This document shows, piece by piece, positions 18,940-28,031 of a stretch of 64,000 nt of DNA. Both the position numbers and the translations under genes were made by a program. This DNA comes from Pseudomonas sp. 102515. Lineage in GTDB: Bacteria; Pseudomonadota; Gammaproteobacteria; Pseudomonadales; Pseudomonadaceae. The stretch lies in contig NZ_JAVHTY010000001.1 of assembly GCF_031085165.1 (NCBI RefSeq), positions 496,001 to 560,000 of the forward strand. Direction: 5' to 3'. The notes under the pieces were generated by a model. It made no database searches. It was not told the origin of the DNA and saw nothing but the letters and a program-made list of their open reading frames with translations. How positions within the stretch are numbered: position 1 is the first letter of the stretch; the number at the start of each line of letters is the position of its first letter.

Positions 18940-19901
18940 GGATCACCTCGCAGCGCCGCGACCTGGTCCAGGTTCGCGCGGTTGGTCAGCAGGGTCGGCA
19001 CCTGGGTCTCCTTGGGCAGATCGCGCGCACCCGCCAGATAACGGGCGACGTTCCGCACTGCGGTCCGGCCCATCAGCGCCGGTTGCTGGGCGACCACCGC
19101 GCCCACCGGACTGTCGCCGCGCTTGAGCAACTCCAGCACCTCGGGGGTGCCGTCGACGCCATAGGTCTTGATCTCGGTACGGCCAGCCTCGATCAGCGCC
19201 TGGCTGGCGCCGAGCTGGGGAATGTCCCAGGCCGACCAGATGGCGGCGATCTGCCCCCTGGGATACTTGTTGAGCAGCGCCGCGATCTGGCCACGGGCGT
19301 CCTGCACGGTGTTGGGGATCACATCGCGCAACTCGGGCTGGATGATCTTCAGTCCCGGATGGGCGTCGAGCACCTTGCGCAGCTCGGCGTAGCGGATCGC
19401 GCAGACCGGCACGCCCTGGAAGCCGTTGAACACCAGGATGTCGCCCTGGCCGCCGGTGTCCTTCGCCAGTTGCTCGGCCAGCTCCCGCCCGGCGGCGGCG
19501 TTGTCGGAGGTGGTGTTGTTGAGGCTGTATCGGGATGGCGCGTCGATGGTGAACAGCGGGATGCCGGCCGCCTGGATGCGTCGCAGCCAGGGGTCTATCA
19601 CGCTCAGGGTGCCCAGGGTCTGGATCACCGCGTCCGGCTTCTGGGTCACCAGGGTCTGCAGCTGGGTCACCAGATTCTTGTCGTTGCGACCGGCGTCCAG
19701 GGTGATGGGCGTGCCGCCCAGCCGCTTGACCTCTTCCACCTGGGCCTGGAAGGCCTTGAGATCGAAGTAGTGACTGGTGCCGGTCATGCTGATGGCGATG
19801 CGCTTGCCGGCCAGCGAGGGGATCTCGTCGGCAGACGCCAGCCCGGCCGTGGCCAGTAGCGGCACCAGCAGGAGGGAACGGAGCAGTGTACGCAGTGACA
19901 T
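18936..19901 (-). CDS. CUT2 (ribose-type) ABC transporter periplasmic binding protein
   Basis: This is a periplasmic binding protein of the RbsB-like family (Peripla_BP_4), 321 residues. It has a signal peptide (MSLRTLLRSLLLVPLLATAG, cleavage near ASA-DE). The mature protein starts with IPSLAGKRIAISMTGTSHY and contains QKPDAVIQTLGT, GIPLFTIDAPSRY and IKTYGVDGTPEVLELL, the usual hinge and ligand-contact blocks. It lies downstream of the SfnB-like and small-protein genes and 4 bases overlaps the ATPase gene. These proteins usually bind sugars or polyols. In this operon a sulfur-containing, sugar-like or cyclic ligand is conceivable, but nothing in the sequence proves it. Confidence 0.88.
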   Translation of the reverse strand: MSLRTLLRSLLLVPLLATAGLASADEIPSLAGKRIAISMTGTSHYFDLKAFQAQVEEVKRLGGTPITLDAGRNDKNLVTQLQTLVTQKPDAVIQTLGTLSVIDPWLRRIQAAGIPLFTIDAPSRYSLNNTTSDNAAAGRELAEQLAKDTGGQGDILVFNGFQGVPVCAIRYAELRKVLDAHPGLKIIQPELRDVIPNTVQDARGQIAALLNKYPRGQIAAIWSAWDIPQLGASQALIEAGRTEIKTYGVDGTPEVLELLKRGDSPVGAVVAQQPALMGRTAVRNVARYLAGARDLPKETQVPTLLTNRANLDQVAALRGDP

Positions 19902-19913
19902 GGCAGTCCTTTT

Positions 19914-20270
19914 CTAGTCGGTGATCGTCAGGTGGTGCTCGCCCAGCAGGCGCCGGAGGTCGCGAACGGTCGGACCGGGCCGACGGGGCGCCGGGGCTTC
20001 CGTCAGCCATTCGCGCTGGAGTTCGGCGGCGAGCTGGCGGGCGTGGTCGGTGGCCAGGCGCAGCTGGAGCTGGCGTACCGGTGCGTCCTCGCCGCGGTGC
20101 GGACGCAGCAGGGCACGCGCGGCGGCCAGGCGCACCTGGAGGTCACCCACCGCGGCGATCACCAGCGGATCGCGGGCGCGGGCGTCCTGGGGCAGCGCCT
20201 CGCGCAGGTGCGCGAGCACCTGTTCGGCGAAGGCGAGTTCGGCGTGGATGACAGGGGTGAGATCGGTCAT
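19914..20270 (-). CDS. Small helical protein resembling the C-terminal domain of its SfnB-like neighbour
   Basis: This 118-residue predicted cytoplasmic protein is almost wholly helical and charged, with no signal peptide. I do not recognise a named family. Its segment DPLVIAAVGDLQVRLAAAR aligns with DPLGQALIGDLSWRLAAAE in the C-terminal helical domain of the flavoprotein encoded just upstream (15 identities over 23 positions including flanks). The following helix (ARQLAAELQREWL) also resembles the flavoprotein's next helix. It starts 4 bases after the flavoprotein stop and ends 12 bases before the binding-protein gene, so it is an operon member. It may be a derived duplicate acting as a partner subunit, or a partly decayed copy; the intact frame and spacing favour the first. 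Confidence 0.7.
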   Translation of the reverse strand: MTDLTPVIHAELAFAEQVLAHLREALPQDARARDPLVIAAVGDLQVRLAAARALLRPHRGEDAPVRQLQLRLATDHARQLAAELQREWLTEAPAPRRPGPTVRDLRRLLGEHHLTITD

Positions 20271-20274
20271 GGCA

Positions 20275-21501
20275 TCAATTCCAGGCGTGACGGGGCGGCT
20301 CGACGCCGTTGAGCAGGTGGTTGCCGATCAGGTGGTACTTCCAGCGCACCGGATCGTGCAGCGTGTGGGTACGGGCATTGCGCCAGTGGCGGTCATGGCC
20401 GAAGCGCGCCGAGACGCTGCGGGTGCCGCCCAGCTCACAGAGGCGATTGGCGGCGGCCAGGGCGATCTCGGTGGAGGCGACCTTGGCCTGCCCCACCACT
20501 ACCGAGGCTTCGGCGACGCTGGCCGCGGATGGCGCTGCCAGTGCCCTGTCGACGGCGACTCCAGCTTCTTCCAGCAAGGCCTCGGCGGCGGCCAGACGCC
20601 AGCTCAGGTCACCGATCAGCGCCTGGCCCAGCGGATCCTGCCAGCCGTGCTCGAGTCCGCTGTCGGTCCAGGGCCGTGCCACTCGGGCAGCGGCCAGGGT
20701 GGCAGCAAAGGCGCCGCGAGCGATGCCGACATCCACCGCCGCCTGGATGATCTGGGACACCGGGCCGTCCGCCGTCGGCCGCTCGAAGGCCTTCCAGGCC
20801 GGCACCACCGCACTGCGCCGGACATTGACGCCCTTGAGCTGCACCCGACCGCTGGCGGTCGTGCGCTGGCCGAAACCGTCCCAGTCGTCGATCACCGTCA
20901 GGCCACCGGCATCGCGCGGTACCAGGGCGAGATGGGCCAACCCCTCGTCGTCCAGCGCGACCGTGGGGACCACATGGGCGAACAGCGCTCCGGTGCAATA
21001 GGCCTTCTCGCCATCGATCCAGGCGGTGTCCCCGGTGAAGCGGATGCGCGTCTCGAACTGGGTGACGGTCTTGCTGCGCGCCTCGGAGAAGGCATTGCCG
21101 AAACGATAGCCCTGGAGCACCAGGCCGAGATAGTAGCGCTGCTGGTCCGGGCTGCCGGTCAGCAGCAGGTTGTTGACCACGCCCAGATGATTCTGCGGTA
21201 GCTGGCCCAGCGATGGATCGGCCGCCGAGATCCGGGCGATGACTTCCGCCACGGTGCCGAATCCCACCCCGGCACCGCCGAACGACCGCGGCACGGTAAT
21301 GGCCCAGAGACCACTGGCCGAGAAGCGCTCGATCTCGGCCCAGGGCAGGCGGCGCTCCTGATCGCGACTGGGCGCCTCGCGGGCGAAATCCTCCGCCAGG
21401 ACCGCTGCGACATCGAGCGCTTCGGCGGCGTCGCGCAAGCGCGTGGCAGGACGTTCGGGGACAGCGCGGGGAAAGGTATTGGGCGAGGTAGCGACGGCCA
21501 T
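20275..21501 (-). CDS. SfnB-family acyl-CoA-dehydrogenase-like flavoprotein
   Basis: SfnB-type oxidoreductases belong to the acyl-CoA dehydrogenase / DszC monooxygenase fold and are linked to sulfur acquisition from organosulfur compounds. The 408-residue product shows the family blocks RRLPWAEIERFSASGLW, ITVPRSFGGAGV, AEVIARISAADPSLGQLPQNH, FGNAFSEARSK and a C-terminal helical bundle ending in HTLHDPVRWKYHLIGNHLLNG. The ATG at 21501 has GGGAG 7 bases upstream, so it is preferred over the ATG at 21552. It is the first gene of the minus-strand sulfur-type operon. FMNH2-dependent oxygenation is more likely than acyl-CoA oxidation for this subfamily. Confidence 0.88.
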   Translation of the reverse strand: MAVATSPNTFPRAVPERPATRLRDAAEALDVAAVLAEDFAREAPSRDQERRLPWAEIERFSASGLWAITVPRSFGGAGVGFGTVAEVIARISAADPSLGQLPQNHLGVVNNLLLTGSPDQQRYYLGLVLQGYRFGNAFSEARSKTVTQFETRIRFTGDTAWIDGEKAYCTGALFAHVVPTVALDDEGLAHLALVPRDAGGLTVIDDWDGFGQRTTASGRVQLKGVNVRRSAVVPAWKAFERPTADGPVSQIIQAAVDVGIARGAFAATLAAARVARPWTDSGLEHGWQDPLGQALIGDLSWRLAAAEALLEEAGVAVDRALAAPSAASVAEASVVVGQAKVASTEIALAAANRLCELGGTRSVSARFGHDRHWRNARTHTLHDPVRWKYHLIGNHLLNGVEPPRHAWN

Positions 21502-21701
21502 GCGGGGACTCCCTTGGAGGTAATCCCCGAGCTGGAGCACGAGCTGTGCCATCGCTTAAAATTCGCTATTTATCAGTGACTTGTATAAATTTCCTGGTGC
21601 CTGAAAGTCGCTGGCCAGACACCTCAGCAGACAACTGTTGCCTGGCGGACAGCCCTGGGGAACAGCACGGGCAAGCCGTGAGACTGCCCCCAGGGCGCTC
21701 C
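21502..21701. other. Intergenic region: operon promoter area and nested inverted repeat
   Basis: About 200 bases separate the SfnB-like gene (transcribed leftward) from the end of the kinase gene. The part next to the SfnB-like gene (about 21555-21597) is markedly AT-rich compared with the rest of the window and probably holds the operon promoter; no confident -35/-10 pair was found. Nearer the kinase gene, CCCTGGGG (21653-21660) pairs with CCCCAGGG (21688-21695), enclosing CACGG/CCGTG (21666-21670 / 21676-21680). This nested stem could end kinase transcription, but it has no T run. Confidence 0.4.
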
Positions 21702-23732
<2,031 letters not shown>

Positions 23733-23844
23733 GAACACCTGCAGGGTCTAATCAGCGCCGAGCATGCAGCGAAGGGATCGACGGCCTTGCCGTTGGGATC
23801 GTTTCGCTGACGTTTCTACTGGTGTGGAGGGCACCTGCGGGCGC

Positions 23845-23857
23845 TTGGTTCAACCAA
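23845..23857. promoter_or_regulatory. Perfect 13-base palindrome upstream of kinase gene
   Basis: TTGGTT-C-AACCAA is a perfect inverted repeat about 113 bases upstream of the kinase start, in the gap next to the AraC remnant. It could be an operator belonging to the kinase gene or a leftover from the deleted genes. The binding protein is unknown. Confidence 0.3.
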
Positions 23858-23912
23858 CGAGACGAGTCGCCAGCAGCGAACGCCCGGCATGGCGGCGGGA
23901 TGCGCCCCGGTT

Positions 23913-24056
23913 TCACCGCCCGGGGCCAGCACCCCCGAAGCGTCGCCGGTAGTCCCCCAGACTCAGCCCCACGACACGGGTGAAGACCTTGCGGAAGGCG
24001 CCCGGATCGCTGTAACCGACATCCCAGGCGACCCGTTCGAGCGGCAGGCGGCTGGC
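23913..24056 (-). pseudogene. AraC-family regulator, C-terminal remnant
   Basis: About 47 codons plus a TGA stop encode the end of an AraC DNA-binding domain: SRLPLERVAWDVGYSDPG, AFRKVFTRVVGLSLGDYRRR. This is the second helix-turn-helix, in which (A)..GY.D..AF.R.F.R..G.SP..YR is nearly invariant. The whole sensor domain and the first helix-turn-helix are gone. It abuts the aldehyde-dehydrogenase remnant on the opposite strand at about 24057. Confidence 0.85.
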
Positions 24057-24057
24057 C

Positions 24058-24684
24058 TTCAACGAGGGCTGTCGCGCCCTGCTGGTGCAGCGCTACGGGA
24101 CCGATGCCGCCGCCAGTCCCGACTACGCCCGGCTCATTCACCCGCGCCACGCCAGCCAGCTGATCGGGCTGCTCGAACAGGCCCGGGCGGCCGGTGCGCA
24201 GCTGATCCATGGCGGCGCGCACGACGCGGCCGGGCGCTACCTCGCCCCGACCCTGCTGGATTGCTCGGCCATCGACAGCCCCCTGGACGGCCAGGAGCTG
24301 TTCGGTCCGCTCTTGCCAGTGATCGCCTACGACGACCTGGAGGAGGTGCTGCAGCGCATCGACGCCGGTCCCAAGCCCCTGGCACTCTATCTCTGGAGTC
24401 GCGGTCGCGCAGTGCAGCGGCGGGTGGTCGCCCGCACCAGCTCCGGCAGCGTCGGCCTCAATCTGTGCATGCAGCAGTACCCCCAGCTGCACCTGCCCTT
24501 TGGCGGTGTCAATCACTCCGGCAGCGGCAGCGCCCATGGCCAGGCGGGGTTTCGCACCTTCTCCCACGAGCGCAGCGTGCTCGCCGCCGGTCCGCTGCTG
24601 GCGGTCCGTCTGCTGCTGCCGCCCTATTCCCCGTTCAAGCTGCGATTGGCGCAGTGGGTGTCGCGCCTGACCGGAGGCGGCTAG
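24058..24684 (+). pseudogene. Aldehyde dehydrogenase, C-terminal remnant (coniferyl-aldehyde type)
   Basis: About 208 codons remain from a protein of roughly 475 residues. SPDYARLIHPRHASQLIGLL, then GRYLAPTLLDC, LFGPLLPVIAYDDLEEVL, SGSVGLNLCMQQYPQLHLPF and GGVNHSGSGSAHG match the C-terminal half of aldehyde dehydrogenases of the coniferyl-aldehyde group. The NAD-binding domain, the catalytic cysteine and the catalytic glutamate are missing, so no activity is expected. The frame is otherwise intact to its stop, which indicates a recent loss. The left boundary coincides with the end of the AraC remnant. Confidence 0.85.
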
Positions 24685-25080
24685 GTCCAGTACGAGAAGT
24701 GCCTACGCATCGGCGACGCTTCGTGGAAAAAGGCCTGGATCGCCAGCCCGGTCGGAATGCTCGTTTACCCCACGTAAACTGCGCTTCCTCACCTTTTTGA
24801 TTCGGCAGCGCTCACCCTTTGGTCCCGCCTTGAGCGGGTACTCCCCTTGGTCGTTTCAACTCCCCTCACCTTCGCTCGCGACCTGCGTACAGAACCAAGG
24901 AAACGCCTAGCAGGGCACACCATCCGCCGGGAATGACGCTTCCAAGGATGCACGAGTGGCATACCAGCCTTTAGAATGACGGGCCGCCAGCCTTGGGCGT
25001 GCCGATCTGCAATCGGCGCGGTCCAAGCCCGGCATGGGTTACCCTTGCACGTGAATTCTATTGGAGCGGTGAGCTGAACG
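24685..25080. other. Intergenic region with imperfect palindrome, upstream of proQ-like gene
   Basis: This 396-base gap has no convincing gene. It holds a perfect inverted repeat GTTTAC-CCCAC-GTAAAC (24763-24779) inside a longer imperfect one (24754-24788, GGAATGCTC against TGCGCTTCC). It looks like part of a dispersed intergenic repeat, but no second copy is in the window. A TAGAAT element near 24973-24978 may be a -10 box for the proQ-like gene; no clear -35 was found. The remainder could contain further decayed sequence from the lost neighbours. Confidence 0.4.
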
Positions 25081-25635
25081 ATGGGCTTTGAGCAACTAGC
25101 TGAACTACGCGACCGCCTGCGGGCCGAAAAAGCGCAGGTAAAGACCGAAAGCAACGAGCGGCCGGCGCGGAGACCTTCACCGAAAGCCAAACCCCGCGAG
25201 CAGAAGCCCCGCGAGCAGGATCCGGTGGTCGAAGGCATCCGCCGTCTGCAAAAGCACTTCCCGCTGGCCTTCCCGGTCAATCCCGCGCCCAAGGTACCGC
25301 TCAAGGAAGGCATCCTGAAAGACGCCGAGCAGCACCTGGAGCGCCTGGGCATCACCGGCGACCAGCTCAAGCAGTCGATCGCCACCTGGTGTCGCGGCAC
25401 CCGCTATTGGGCGGCCATGACCGAAAACGCACCGCGCCTGGATCTCGATGGCCAGCCGGCTGGCACCGTGACAGCGTCCCAGGCGGTCTATGCCAAGCAG
25501 CAGGCACGTCGCCAGCGCGCCCAGGCCCGCCGTGAGCAGGCCAAGGCCAAGGCGGAAACCGCTGCGCCCGCCAAGGGCGCAGCAGTCGATGCGGTCGAAG
25601 CGGTCGCCGCCCCCGCGGACGACGCCTCCGCCTGA
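25081..25635 (+). CDS. proQ: ProQ/FinO-family RNA chaperone
   Basis: This RNA-binding protein of the ProQ/FinO family probably binds structured small RNAs and mRNA 3' ends. The 184-residue product has a basic N-terminal linker (about 1-45, rich in Lys, Arg and Pro), the FinO-fold domain (about 46-140, with HFPLAFPVNPAPKVPLKEGI, LGITGDQLKQSIATWCRGTR and YWAAM), and a basic then Ala-rich disordered tail. A GGTGAG element precedes the ATG. A strong hairpin lies 6 bases after the stop. Short size and flanking disordered regions are usual for the gammaproteobacterial family. It is flanked on both sides by gene remnants but is itself intact. Confidence 0.88.
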   Translation: MGFEQLAELRDRLRAEKAQVKTESNERPARRPSPKAKPREQKPREQDPVVEGIRRLQKHFPLAFPVNPAPKVPLKEGILKDAEQHLERLGITGDQLKQSIATWCRGTRYWAAMTENAPRLDLDGQPAGTVTASQAVYAKQQARRQRAQARREQAKAKAETAAPAKGAAVDAVEAVAAPADDASA

Positions 25636-25641
25636 GCCCCG

Positions 25642-25668
25642 CTGCCCCCGTCGCCATGACGGGGGCAG
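25642..25668 (+). terminator. Terminator of proQ-like gene
   Basis: CTGCCCCCGTC (25642-25652) and GACGGGGGCAG (25658-25668) form a perfect 11-base-pair stem with a 5-base loop, 6 bases after the proQ-like stop. A short T-containing stretch (TCGTT) follows. It is a very stable hairpin, though the T run is weak. Confidence 0.75.
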
Positions 25669-25680
25669 TCGTTCCAGGTG

Positions 25681-25785
25681 CCCGCCGCGCCAGGACCGGT
25701 GTCCCGGCAACTCGATCCGCATGACCGTGCCCCCACCCTCGCCCCCCAGGGCGACGATGCGGCCTTGGTGCGCCGCGCAGATGGC
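25681..25785 (-). pseudogene. Sensor histidine kinase, short C-terminal remnant
   Basis: On the minus strand, AICAAHQGRIVALGGEG followed by GGTVMRIELPG is the end of a histidine-kinase ATPase domain (family pattern LAI...H.GRI......GGG..F.I.LP). About 35 codons remain, the kinase core is lost, and no stop codon of its own remains because the frame runs on into the proQ-like gene. It meets the RND pump remnant at about 25786. Confidence 0.65.
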
Positions 25786-25786
25786 G

Positions 25787-26305
25787 CAGTTACCGCCCGG
25801 CTAGCGCCTGGAGCTGGGCGGCGAGAGCGAGGATGCCGCCGCCGCCAACGACGCCCTGCTGCGCTACCTGCCGCTGGCCGCCGTGGCCACGCTGCTACTG
25901 TTCCTCTGGCAATTCGATTCCTGGCGCAAGGTGCCGATCATCGTCGCCAGCATCCCCTTCATCCTCATCGGCGTGGCCCTGGCGCCGTGGCTGAGCGGCC
26001 CTCCCTTCGGCTTCATGGCCACCTTCGGCCTGCTGTCCCTGGCCGGCATCATCGTCAACAACGCGGTGCTGCTGCTCGAACGCATCGAGGCCGAACGCCA
26101 GGCCGGCAAGCCTCTCGTCCCGGCGCTGCTCGACGCCGCCGGCGAGCGCCTGAGGCCGATCATCATGACCAAGCTCACCTGCATCCTCGGTCTCATCCCG
26201 CTGATGCTCTTTGCCGGCCCGCTTTGGCCGGGAATGGTCATCAGCATGATCGGCGGCCTGGCGCTGGGCACCCTGGTGACCCTGGGGCTGATCCCGGTGC
26301 GCTAG
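25787..26305 (+). pseudogene. RND efflux pump inner-membrane protein, C-terminal remnant with in-frame stop
   Basis: About 170 codons match the end of AcrB-type transporters: QLPPG, then RLELGGE, YLPLAAVATLLLFLWQF, VPIIVASIPFILIGVALAPW, LLSLAGIIVNNAVLLLERIE, AGERLRPIIMTKLTCILGLI and a last membrane helix, ending LIPVR. The normal protein has about 1,020 residues, so more than 80 percent is lost. A TAG at 25802-25804 interrupts QLPPG-RLELGG exactly where family members have a tyrosine (TAC to TAG). Together with the missing N-terminus, this shows the gene is dead. Confidence 0.85.
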
Positions 26306-26383
26306 GGGTTGCTGTATGGCCAGCGCCAGGACAGGCGGGCGAGGGGCCGGCGGCGAGGCTGTACACCTCGCGCGAGCGAAGGC

Positions 26384-27940
26384 TCAGGTGGTGGCGCCCA
26401 GTTGCCAGGGGACGAATTCGTTCTGGCCGTAGCCGTGCAACTCGCTGCGGCTGCGCTCGCCCGACGCCAGTGCCAGCAGCCGCTCGAAGATGAAGGCGCC
26501 ACGCTCTTCCAGGGTGGTGCTGCCATCCACCAGGCCGCCGCAATCCACGTCCATGTCATCGCGCTGGCTTTCCCAGAGGCGGGTGTTGGTGGCGATCTTC
26601 AGCGACGGCGTCGGCACACAACCATAGGCCGAACCCCGGCCGGTGGTGAAGGCGATCAGGTTGGCGCCGCCCGCCACCTGGCCGGTAGCCGAGACCGGGT
26701 CGTAGCCGGGGGTGTCCATGAACACCAGACCCGGACTGCGCACCGGCTCGGCGTAGCCGTAAACCGCCATCAGATCGGTGGAGCCGGCCTTGATCACCGC
26801 GCCGAGGGATTTTTCCAGGATGGTGGTGAGGCCGCCGGCCTTGTTGCCCGCCGAGGGGTTGTTGTCCAGGCTGGCGCCGAAGCGGGCGCAATAGTCTTCC
26901 CACCAGCGGATGCGTTCCACCAGCCGCTCGCCCACGGCCGGGCTGGCGGCACGGCGGGTGAGCAGGTGTTCGGCACCATAGATTTCCGGGGTTTCCGAGA
27001 GGATGGCGGTGCCGCCGGCGGCCACCAGCAGGTCCACCGCCCGGCCCAGGGCCGGATTGGCACTGATGCCGGAATAGCCGTCCGAGCCGCCGCACTGCAG
27101 GCCCAGGATCAGATGACGGGCACTGACCGGTTCGCGCTGCACCGCATTGGCCGCGGGCAGCAATGCCTCCACCGCGGCGATGCCCCGGGCCACGGTGGCG
27201 GTGGTGCCGCCACTGTCCTGGATATTGAGGGTGCGCAATCCCGCGTGCTCGCTGAGGCCCTGGTCGGCCAGCAGCGTGGGGATCTGGTTGGCTTCGCAGC
27301 CCAGGCCGATGAACAGCACCGCCGCGAAGTTGGCGTGGGATGCATAGCCGCCCAGGGTCCGGCGCAGCACCGCCATGCCCTCGCCCTGGGTATCGATGCC
27401 GCAACCGACCCCATGGGTCAGGGCGACCACGCCATCGACGTTGGGGTAGCGCCCCAGCGCCGCGGGATGGACGTCGCGGCGGAAATGGTCGGCCACCGCC
27501 CGGGCCACCGTGGCCGAGCAATTCACCGAGGTGAGGATGCCGATGTAGTTGCGGGTCGCCACCCGGCCGTCCGGGCGGACGATGCCGAGGAAGCTGCGCT
27601 CGATGGGCGCCGGGGCACCGCGGGCCTCGATCCCGAAGGCATGCTCGCGGGTGAAGTCGCCCATGGCCAGGTTGTGCACGTGGACATGGCAGCCGGCGGC
27701 GATGGCCTCGCGGGCGAAGCCGATGATCTGGCCATAGCGGCGTACCGGCGCGCCCGCTGCGATGGCGCGCACCGCGACCTTGTGACCGGCGGGCACCGGC
27801 TCGCGGACCTGCACGCCCTCCTCCGGCAATTCCAGGCCAGGCACCAGCGCCTGGCGGGCGATGAGCACGTCGTCCTGCGGATGCAGACGCAGGGTGGCGC
27901 GGGCAGCAGCCGCGGCGCCGCTGCGGGTGATCAATTCCAT
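26384..27940 (-). CDS. uxaA: Altronate dehydratase (UxaA/GarD family)
   Basis: This enzyme dehydrates D-altronate (or a related aldarate) to 2-keto-3-deoxygluconate. The 518-residue product has an N-terminal SAF domain (about 10-100, with VREPVPAGHKVAVRAI) and the large altronate/galactarate dehydratase domain with ATRNYIGILTSVNCSATVAR, LTHGVGCG, GLGCEANQ, LQCGGSDGYSGISANP, DNNPSAGNKAGGLTTI and DMDVDCGG, which supply metal-binding Cys and His residues. The ATG at 27940 has GGAG 6 bases upstream and is preferred over the GTG at 27952. It is the last gene of the uronate operon, so altronate is more likely than galactarate. Galactarate or another sugar acid remains possible. Confidence 0.87.
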   Translation of the reverse strand: MELITRSGAAAAARATLRLHPQDDVLIARQALVPGLELPEEGVQVREPVPAGHKVAVRAIAAGAPVRRYGQIIGFAREAIAAGCHVHVHNLAMGDFTREHAFGIEARGAPAPIERSFLGIVRPDGRVATRNYIGILTSVNCSATVARAVADHFRRDVHPAALGRYPNVDGVVALTHGVGCGIDTQGEGMAVLRRTLGGYASHANFAAVLFIGLGCEANQIPTLLADQGLSEHAGLRTLNIQDSGGTTATVARGIAAVEALLPAANAVQREPVSARHLILGLQCGGSDGYSGISANPALGRAVDLLVAAGGTAILSETPEIYGAEHLLTRRAASPAVGERLVERIRWWEDYCARFGASLDNNPSAGNKAGGLTTILEKSLGAVIKAGSTDLMAVYGYAEPVRSPGLVFMDTPGYDPVSATGQVAGGANLIAFTTGRGSAYGCVPTPSLKIATNTRLWESQRDDMDVDCGGLVDGSTTLEERGAFIFERLLALASGERSRSELHGYGQNEFVPWQLGATT

Positions 27941-27953
27941 GTAAGTCTCCACG

Positions 27954-28031
27954 TCAGCATTCGAGGTTGGCCTTGACCACGCCTGTGGCGGGATCGAGCA
28001 CGGGGGATTCCTGGCAGACGCCGATCCGCAT
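27954..28031 (-). CDS. Possible 25-residue peptide between uxuA and uxaA
   Basis: A 26-codon frame starts with an ATG that shares one base with the uxuA stop (TGATG) and ends 13 bases before the uxaA start. The product would begin [17 protein letters not shown] and end NLEC. The stop-start overlap suggests translational coupling, but no family is recognised and the peptide could be the trace of a larger lost gene. Codon use is like that of its neighbours. Confidence 0.35.
   Translation of the reverse strand: MRIGVCQESPVLDPATGVVKANLEC

Noticed and set aside
24085-24684. Treating the aldehyde dehydrogenase fragment as a functional gene
   Set aside because: It lacks the NAD-binding domain and both catalytic residues and starts at a junction with an AraC remnant.
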